Positions 57,423-64,000 of a stretch of DNA of 64,000 nt are shown here, in pieces. Below the pieces are notes generated by a model. That model had not been told where the DNA came from, ran no database searches, and saw nothing but the letters and a program-made list of their open reading frames with translations. Numbering within the stretch: position 1 is the first letter of the stretch; every line of letters starts with the position of its first letter. The position numbers were made by a program, and so were the translations under genes. Origin of the DNA: Caprella mutica (lineage: Eukaryota; Arthropoda; Malacostraca; Amphipoda; Caprellidae); contig CANNZV010002344.1 in NCBI GenBank assembly GCA_947561585.1, forward strand, positions 38,558 to 102,557, read 5' to 3'.

Positions 57423-59638
57423 TTATTTGTATGCCTTTAAATGTATTCTATTTTTTCTTTCTTGCACCGTTGGTGTGGTTGGAACGGATGACAAATTTGG
57501 ATACATAATATTAGTGTTAGTTCCTGTATTCACAAATTTACGAGAGTCAGTTGATAAGTCGTTCCTTTTCCTAGTTAGTGAAGAATTTCTAATCGCTTTT
57601 CTTACTGATTTAGATCTCTTTCTAATTTTATCATTCAAACTAGATCTAATGGAACTTTGTCGTGAGCTTGGTCTGCTTCGGTCTTGAAATTTGTGCAATT
57701 TATTTCGGATTCTTCTGAAACTATTAAGGTTCAAAGAGTCTCTGGGGAACTGAAATCTATCCAAGAACTTAGATCGTCGTCCTAATTCTACATTGTCCGT
57801 TGTATCGTCACTTTTCTTGAATTTCTTCCAATATATCACACCTATTAAAATTGAGTTAATAATTACTATAATCAAAATTATTCCGTAAGCCATCGTTGAG
57901 TAAATTTGTACTTCGTCTGTTGATAAATCAAAATCTTCAAAAGTGAAAGTTAATGATTCATTAATGGGTAACTTCTCCAATTGATTTTTAATGGTCTTAT
58001 GGAGTGGATTCGTTGTGTTTACGTCAAAAATGGGTAATGAGGTAATGTCGAAAACACTGGTTTGATTATTTTCTACTAATAAGTCTTCCAATTGTATTTC
58101 CTTTTCTAATTTTGCAGGCCATGCTACTCCTGCAGTTTTGATGTCACACGTATTTGGTACTATGTGTAATCCTGTTATCTGTTGTCTAATCTTTCCAGTA
58201 GGACAGTCTAGTTCTATGTTCCTACTAACGGTCGTGTAGATTAGTCTATGTTGTGGAGTGTCGGTCAAGAATATTTCATGAGATATTCCTAGCCGCCGGA
58301 AATTGCATAATTTAATTATCTCTGTCGTATTTTCCCTAAAAGCTTCAATTTGACAAGAAGATTCTGTTCCTTGCCATATAGGCTGATTTTTTATCAATAA
58401 ATAGTTTTCGTCTACTGCCCTTAAATTTTCCTTCTGAGTCACTATGTATGTGGATCCATCATACAACAAAATGTCATTCTTCAAATCTGCTATCATGATC
58501 TCGCTTTGTTGAAGTCTGATTGGTAAAGGAATAATTTGAAACGTGTCATAAGTATTTACATGAACTAATGGAATGATCATACTGTAATGATTTACTCCTA
58601 CCTTTTTTATTTCAATTAATGGAATAATATCACCTATTGTTTCTCTAGATACTTTATCAATTGGAAATCTTAACTGAGGAAAATGTGCTTTTCCTTCCTT
58701 AAGTACTTCCTGAAAAGTCTTTATGTCTAATAGTTCAGAATTTAATAGTGAACCTCTCAATAGAGTGAGGGTGTTTTCGGTTGATTTTAATAACAGTAAA
58801 GCATTAGTAGCTGCTAATTTTAGCTGAGATTATTGCCAAACTATCATCTGTCTTTGTTCTGTACCTTCATTAAGCGTCTGCATGTTACTCAATAGAACCT
58901 TGAACTCTCTAATGGTGTTTGATACATTTTTAGCTAATACATCTACTCTCTGGTTCGTCAAGAGCACCTTTTTGTTGACTCTGTGGATATCTTTATTTAA
59001 TTGGTCGATTTCGGCTGAATTGTCATTTCCAAATAATGATCCTACAACTCCTCCAGTTACCAAACCTGTAACTAAAGCTATTCCTGCCCCTAAAAATATG
59101 GAAGTTTGGGGTGGTAGTCTTGCTACGGTAGGTCGTTGGGCAATGAATGATTGGGTGATCATGGTGTTCGTATTCTGATTTGAGGATTTTATTTCCTCCC
59201 ATACTTCGTCTAACCTATCCTTTAAGTTAAAGTATTTTTCTCCTATCTCCTCTAGAGTGTTGTTTTCACAAAGTTGAGTGTTGGTCAACATTTTGTATAT
59301 GTCTGAATTTATAGACTCTATTTTCAAGCATAAAAATCCTATTCTTCTGGTGAATCCTATGTCGTCCTTAAAGGTGTTTAAAATATCAGATAGAATTATT
59401 TGTCTTATGGACCTTGCAGAGACGTCTAGATTATCTCTGACTTGGTTACAAATATTTGAAATGAATGTTAGCTTTACTCTACTGACTAAGTACGCACCAC
59501 TAATCATGGTCCTTCCCCTCCAGGGAGATATCGTCATAGGTGAGGCTCTCTCCGTGGAAGTCTCTGACTGTGAGGTTACATTTTGGACAACTGCTACTAC
59601 AAGTAGCAAGGCTAGTGGTAGTCTCCAACCCTCAGTCT
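57423..59638 (-). pseudogene. env: env of retroelement 3, interrupted by one nonsense codon
   Basis: Two collinear, same-frame parts (59638-58833 and 58829-57423) are separated by a TAA at 58832-58830, in the conserved stretch after the coiled coil. Otherwise the plan matches elements 1 and 2: hydrophobic leader (LALLLVVAVVQNV), Gly-rich hydrophobic segment (FLGAGIALVTGLVTGG then SLFGND), coiled coil, ELDCPTG motif, membrane span (IILIIVIINSILIGVIYW) and a basic tail with GTNT, YPNL and a final LKAYK. No in-frame ATG precedes the leader, and the frame opens just after a TAG. A TTACAG acceptor at 59644-59639 is possible, but the next bases are AG rather than TG, so the exact start is uncertain. 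As assembled it could give only a truncated product without membrane anchor. Confidence 0.85.
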
Positions 59639-59653
59639 CTGTAATACAGTTTT

Positions 59654-59853
59654 GAGTTACAAACTAACCATTTAAAATCTTACATTAACTTATAATTAGT
59701 GGATACATATTTTATAGTTTATTTTTAATCCTTGATATAATTATAAGGATTACAAGAGTATAATTCTTAAACAATCTAAACATATCAGAATACATTTTTA
59801 ATGTAAATATACTATTACATATCGTTACTGAAACAAAGAGTAAGGTTTACTCT
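59654..59853 (-). other. pol-env gap of retroelement 3
   Basis: About 200 AT-rich bases between the end of pol and the env acceptor, comparable to the short gaps in the other two elements. No gene. Confidence 0.7.
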
Positions 59854-60621
59854 TTAATTTCTTGGTCTTAGATTATAAGGCCCTTTGAAACCTTTTGTTT
59901 CCTGTAACTGTGTATTAGGTTTTTCTACTAGTGATTCTGGTTCTGGAAAATTTGATTCCTTCAAGTTACCCTTAGTTTGAGAATTAGATTCAATTACAGA
60001 ATTATCAGGGGAAGAATATTCCTTCGTGATAAGGGTATCAGGATGCACCTCGTATTTTACATCAGAGTTTGCCTCCTGGAGTGTGATCTTGTTTCCTTTT
60101 TGTTGGAGAACAATGAATGGCCCAGATACTGGCAAATCTAATTTGTTCTTAGGAATATGTTTCGGTAATTTTGCATAAATGCGTTTACCAATTGTCACCT
60201 GTTTGTCCTTTCTTCTGTAATTAGTCCTGTCCGTATACTTATCTTGGATTTTTAGGATGTGTTCCCGACAATGCTTCCGGATTTGCGCTACTCGTCTAAG
60301 CCTGACGTCACTTTCTAGTTCACTGTAATTCATTCTTGGCTGGGATAATGTGATCGTTGGACTATCATAACCAAATAAACTGTAAAATGTTGATTCGTTT
60401 ATGCTTGTATTCCAAGAGTTATTTATAGTCAACATTATTACTGGTAGAAGATAATCCCAATCCGTCATGGCCAGTGAGTTGGTGTAGATCCTTAACATTT
60501 TGTTAACCTCCCGGTTAATCCTTTCTGACAGTCCTTGGCTTGCTGGATGGTATGGTGCAACTTCGAGCTTTTCGATGTTGTAGAAATCGCAGAAGGTGCG
60601 GAGTTTAGTGGACTTATACTC
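59854..60621 (-). pseudogene. pol3 segment: integrase C-terminal half
   Basis: It continues in the same frame after the TAG. It holds the PYHP.SQGL.ERINRE region with the catalytic Glu, then MLRIYTNSLAMTDWD, the GPF module (VSGPFIV) and the terminal PYNLRPRN. The first Met is at 60498. Confidence 0.85.
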
Positions 60622-61332
60622 CTATGCATTGTCGGTTAGAATTACCTTTGGTGATCCATAATTAGATATTACCTGTCTGAATCCTTCTATAATGGATTCG
60701 GCTTCTTTATTAGGCAATGGTAATATCACAGTGTATCTGGTAGTGTAGTCTCTCACCACCATGATATAACGATTCCCTTGTTCCGTGATAGGTAACGGTC
60801 CCAATAAATCTGAACTGAGAGTTTGAAATGGTTTAATTGGTATCGGATATTTTCCGATGGGAATAGGTTTAGCAATCCCTTTAGCCTTGATACAAAGCTC
60901 GCAATTATCACAAAGTTCTCTCAGTATCTTGCTTTCGTTTCGGTTGTAGAAGTTTCGAACGAAAATCTTCAAAGATCGTTCGATATCTCTATGACCAGCC
61001 GTTGTTTCGGTATGTACCGTTTTAAATGCTTTTGGCATTAAACTGTCTGGTACATAAGGAACTATGTGAACTTCTTTCTGTTTCTGTCTTGTGATATTTC
61101 TTACCACAAAGATTAAGTTCTTTAGAATTTTAAAACTTGCTAAAGCAATGGTTTTTTCACGTTGGTTGGATAATATTTTTCTCTTGATTTCTATGCAACC
61201 TTCGTCCTTTTCCTGGTGATTCCTCAGTTCTTCCTCACTGAATGGAGTTTTCACCGGAAGTAGCGATGATAACCCTTCGGTTAATTCCGGGTTCTCCTGT
61301 GTCTGTTCTATCTTATTTATTCTACTCACCAA
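60622..61332 (-). pseudogene. pol3 segment: integrase N-terminal half
   Basis: It contains the HHCC finger (HTETTAGH and CELC), the first catalytic Asp (SSDLLGPLP) and the second (LTDNA). A TAG stop follows immediately after LTDNA, where elements 1 and 2 have Gln or Pro. Confidence 0.88.
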
Positions 61333-61352
61333 TTTTTCTTCCAGTTCCTCCG

Positions 61353-62207
61353 TTACGTCAGTACAGTTCTCCTCGACTTTAGATAACCTAGAGAGAAGTC
61401 TGCAAATAAATTTGACTTACCTGGCAAGTAGAAGAGTTGAATGGCATACTCCTGAGCTAACATAGACCATCTATTTATGCAACTATCTTTGGTATTCTTT
61501 TTCAGAATACCAAGAAGAGGCATGTGGTCAGTATATACTGACACTGGATAGCTGAGTATGATATTTATATATGTCTCTAAAGCAAAAATCAATGCTAGGA
61601 ACTCGCGCTTAGTTGCGCTATAGTTCCTCTGAGCCGGATTTAAGCTTTTCGAGATATAAGATATGGGGTGGAGGATATTATCGTATTCTTGCATAAGGCA
61701 TGAAGCTATCCCCGATAGGCTTGCATCACAATACAAATGGAACGGTTTAGAGTAGTCCGGGATTTTCAAAACCGGACTAGTAGTGAGCATTTCTTTAAGT
61801 TTATCTACTGTTTCACTTTGTTCTTTACCCCATTTAAATTTTACCCCCTTCCGTAGTAAAAGGTACAATGGTTCTGCCTGAAGGGCGAAACCTCTCACAA
61901 AGGTTCTAAAATAGTTACAAGCTCCTAAGAAAGCTTGAACTTCCTTCTTAGAAGTTGGGTATGGCATTGCGTTTAATGATTCGATTCTAGACTCGTCCAT
62001 TGTTAACCCATCGGAGCTGACTTTATAGCCCAAGAATTTGATTTCTTTTGCAAAAAATTTGCATTTAGTCAATTTTATTTTGAGGTTGGCTTCAGACAAT
62101 TTCTGCAATACTGCCTCAATCCTTTCTAAATGAGTTTCTTTATTTCGTGAATATACGATAATATCATCCATATAAGCAAGTACATTACATCCAAGTAAAT
62201 CGTACAA
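61353..62207 (-). pseudogene. pol3 segment: duplicated YMDD-to-RNase H part plus RNase H end
   Basis: It repeats the YMDD to YTDHMPLLGILK stretch with no amino-acid difference seen, then continues uniquely through INRWSMLAQEY, LPGKSNLFADF and loses frame near 61395. It is therefore the copy connected to integrase. Confidence 0.88.
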
Positions 62208-62989
62208 AACTGAATTGATAACTCGACTGAAAAAAGCTGGACTATTTCAGAATACCAAGAAGAGGCATGTGGTCAGTATATACTGACACTGGATAGCTGA
62301 GTATGATATTTATATATGTCTCTAAAGCAAAAATCAATGCTAGGAACTCGCGCTTAGTTGCGCTATAGTTCCTCTGAGCCGGATTTAAGCTTTTCGAGAT
62401 ATAAGATATGGGGTGGAGGATATTATCGTATTCTTGCATAAGGCATGAAGCTATCCCCGATAGGCTTGCATCACAATACAAATGGAACGGTTTAGAGTAG
62501 TCCGGGATTTTCAAAACCGGACTAGTAGTGAGCATTTCTTTAAGTTTATCTACTGTTTCACTTTGTTCTTTACCCCATTTAAATTTTACCCCCTTCCGTA
62601 GTAAAAGGTACAATGGTTCTGCCTGAAGGGCGAAACCTCTCACAAAGGTTCTAAAATAGTTACAAGCTCCTAAGAAAGCTTGAACTTCCTTCTTAGAAGT
62701 TGGGTATGGCATTGCGTTTAATGATTCGATTCTAGACTCGTCCATTGTTAACCCATCGGAGCTGACTTTATAGCCCAAGAATTTGATTTCTTTTGCAAAA
62801 AATTTGCATTTAGTCAATTTTATTTTGAGGTTGGCTTCAGACAATTTCTGCAATACTGCCTCAATCCTTTCTAAATGAGTTTCTTTATTTCGTGAATATA
62901 CGATAATATCATCCATATAAGCAAGTACATTACATCCAAGTAAATCGTACAAAACTGAATTGATAACTCGACTGAAAAAAGCTGGACTA
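61500..62989. repeat. 745-bp perfect tandem duplication in pol3
   Basis: 61500-62244 and 62245-62989 appear identical base for base where I compared them. The junction reads GGACTATTTCAG; the outer right end reads GGACTACTTTGG and the outer left end ATTCTTTTTCAG, giving a 3-base TTT or ACTA-type microhomology at most. 745 is not a multiple of three. Confidence 0.93.
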
Positions 62990-63525
62990 CTTTGGAGCCC
63001 AAAAGGCACTCGGTTAAACTCATATCGAGTTGAATTTACAGTGAAAGCCGTTTTGTGTCGATCACTTGGTGTTATTAAGCATTGATGAAAGGCCGATGCA
63101 AGATCTATTTTTGAAATATATTTGATTTCATCTAATGACTTTAATAAGTCGTTTATCCTTGGGATAGGATATGTTACAGGTTTCATGACCTGGTTGAGAG
63201 CGCGATAGTCAATGCAAGGCCTAATTTCATTATTAGGTTTGTTTACTATAAGCAAAGGTGCGTTAAATACACTCTTTGATTTAGCGATAACACCTGTATT
63301 TAACATATCCTTAATTACCTCATTTAACTGACCTTGTTTGGAGTGCGGTATGGGATAAGGACTCCGGTTGACCACCACGTCATCCTTCAAGTCTATATCC
63401 AAGGTGTCACCTGTAAAAACTCCTAACTTTTCACCCTTTTTCCAACCTACCTGTCTGTACTTTTTCAGGAGATCTAGTATCTTCCTCATGCTGTCATCTT
63501 CACATATTATATCCTTTTCTTCCAA
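62242..63525 (-). pseudogene. pol3 segment: reverse transcriptase and first copy of RNase H N-part
   Basis: It includes PLLIVNKPNN, SKIDLASAFHQ, the catalytic LAYMDDIIVY, the thumb/connection region, and RNase H motifs YCDAS, KREFLAL and YTDHMPLLGILK. It ends at the duplication junction at 62244/62245, where the frame runs into the second copy. The catalytic residues visible here are intact. Confidence 0.88.
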
Positions 63526-63590
63526 GGGTTCAAGTTCCTCTTCTCTTAGTTTTTCCCTTGGGTCTTCTTTGTTGGCTAACGTTACGGCAT

Positions 63591-63983
63591 TTATCCTTTG
63601 TTCATTAAATACACTTCCAGTGGAAATCTTCGTTCCTGGGTCAATACAATGTTATCGTCACTTATATTCATGCAATTAATGGTTATTCTCCCCTTGCATA
63701 CTCGTGCAAGTGTATTGGGAATTAATATCTTTTCCTTTAGTTGCGAGCTATGGATTAATATCTCTTCACCATCTTGTGCTCCTGCAATTTTCATATTGCA
63801 CACGTTAATTGCATTTCTTTGGACCTCAATGTCCTCTATTATGTGTAAGTTGAAGTGTCCTTCATCTTCACATTCCTTTGTGACTATTTTATCCACATTT
63901 ATTTCCTTCTTTTTATTCCCATTCGTACACTTGGGATAATTATGAAGGTTTTCGTTTATTATCATCATTTTCAACTGGTCCAT
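63591..63983 (-). pseudogene. pol3 segment: linker between protease and reverse transcriptase
   Basis: It aligns with the linker of element 1 (pattern of NAINVCNMKIA then ILIHSS, LIPNTLARV, GRITINCMN, against NSINTMQVRIA, LIIHHG, LLTSNAITRV, GKITVSVTN). It leaves frame near 63630, after VLTQ. The upstream limit is only the first Met; the frame may continue past the window. Confidence 0.75.
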
Positions 63984-64000
63984 TCCTTTTGAGACCTTAC

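Larger units (their letters stand above)
54828..64000 (-). mobile_element. Retroelement 3: decayed env-bearing Ty3/gypsy element, 5' part outside window
   Basis: Reading leftward from 64000: partial pol, env, a long 3' untranslated region, polypurine tract and 3' LTR adjoining the satellite. Gag and the 5' LTR lie beyond the right edge. Pol has two frame breaks, one nonsense codon and a 745-bp internal duplication; env has one nonsense codon. Protein motifs place it in the same lineage as elements 1 and 2, with a more diverged Env. It is clearly non-autonomous as assembled. Confidence 0.9.
59854..64000 (-). pseudogene. pol: pol of retroelement 3, multiply broken and truncated by window edge
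   Basis: Five open segments together cover the linker after protease, reverse transcriptase, RNase H, integrase and tail. The breaks are: a one-base change of frame near 63630; a 745-bp tandem duplication (61500-62244 and 62245-62989), which also shifts frame; a one-base change of frame near 61395, just after the RNase H LFADF motif; and a TAG at 60624-60622 beside the second integrase Asp. The protease active site lies beyond the right edge. Conserved motifs in each segment show common origin with Pol of elements 1 and 2. Confidence 0.9.

Overview
This window is repetitive heterochromatin-like DNA from an invertebrate animal, most likely an insect. It holds no ordinary host gene, rRNA, tRNA or CRISPR that I can support. 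The evidence for an animal host is three Ty3/gypsy-type LTR retroelements with gag, pol and env, a primer-binding site matching animal tRNA-Lys(CUU), and a very large simple satellite in AT-rich DNA. The species cannot be named from sequence alone.

Layout: (1) 1-10187 (+) is retroelement 1. Its 5' LTR and primer site lie left of the window. It has a 1.25-kb leader with two tandem-repeat blocks, intact gag, pol and env, a polypurine tract and a 3' LTR. (2) 10188-13432 is an array of an 18-bp satellite, GGATCTATCTACAGCAAA. (3) 13433-24332 (-) is retroelement 2, complete: two 701-bp LTRs differing at two positions, a 5-bp target duplication (AAGGA), primer site, gag, pol, env and polypurine tract. 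It sits cleanly inside the satellite and is young. (4) 24333-54827 is the rest of the satellite, arranged in kilobase-scale higher-order repeats. A segment of 12,778 bp occurs twice in tandem with very few differences, and a 1,420-bp segment is also doubled. (5) 54828-64000 (-) is retroelement 3, entered from its 3' LTR. It is decayed: stops in env and integrase, two frame breaks in pol, and a 745-bp tandem duplication in the reverse transcriptase/RNase H region. It runs off the right edge.

The three elements belong to one lineage. In elements 1 and 2, Gag has four CCHC zinc knuckles. Pol is protease, reverse transcriptase (YMDD), RNase H, HHCC/DD35E integrase and a GPF-type tail ending in YNLRPR. 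All three Envs have a Gly-rich hydrophobic segment followed by a coiled coil, one C-terminal membrane anchor, and a long basic tail with a conserved GTNT...YPxL...LKAY ending. In elements 1 and 2, gag and pol share one frame and are separated by a single UGA followed by CUA, a known leaky-stop context, rather than by the -1 frameshift usual in errantiviruses. Both env frames lack an upstream in-frame ATG and start at a candidate splice acceptor whose first exon bases are TG.

The most interesting points are the readthrough-type gag/pol junction, the env start that seems to need a splice junction, the leader tandem repeats with donor-like cores, and the nested satellite architecture with a GATA-factor consensus in each canonical 18-bp unit.
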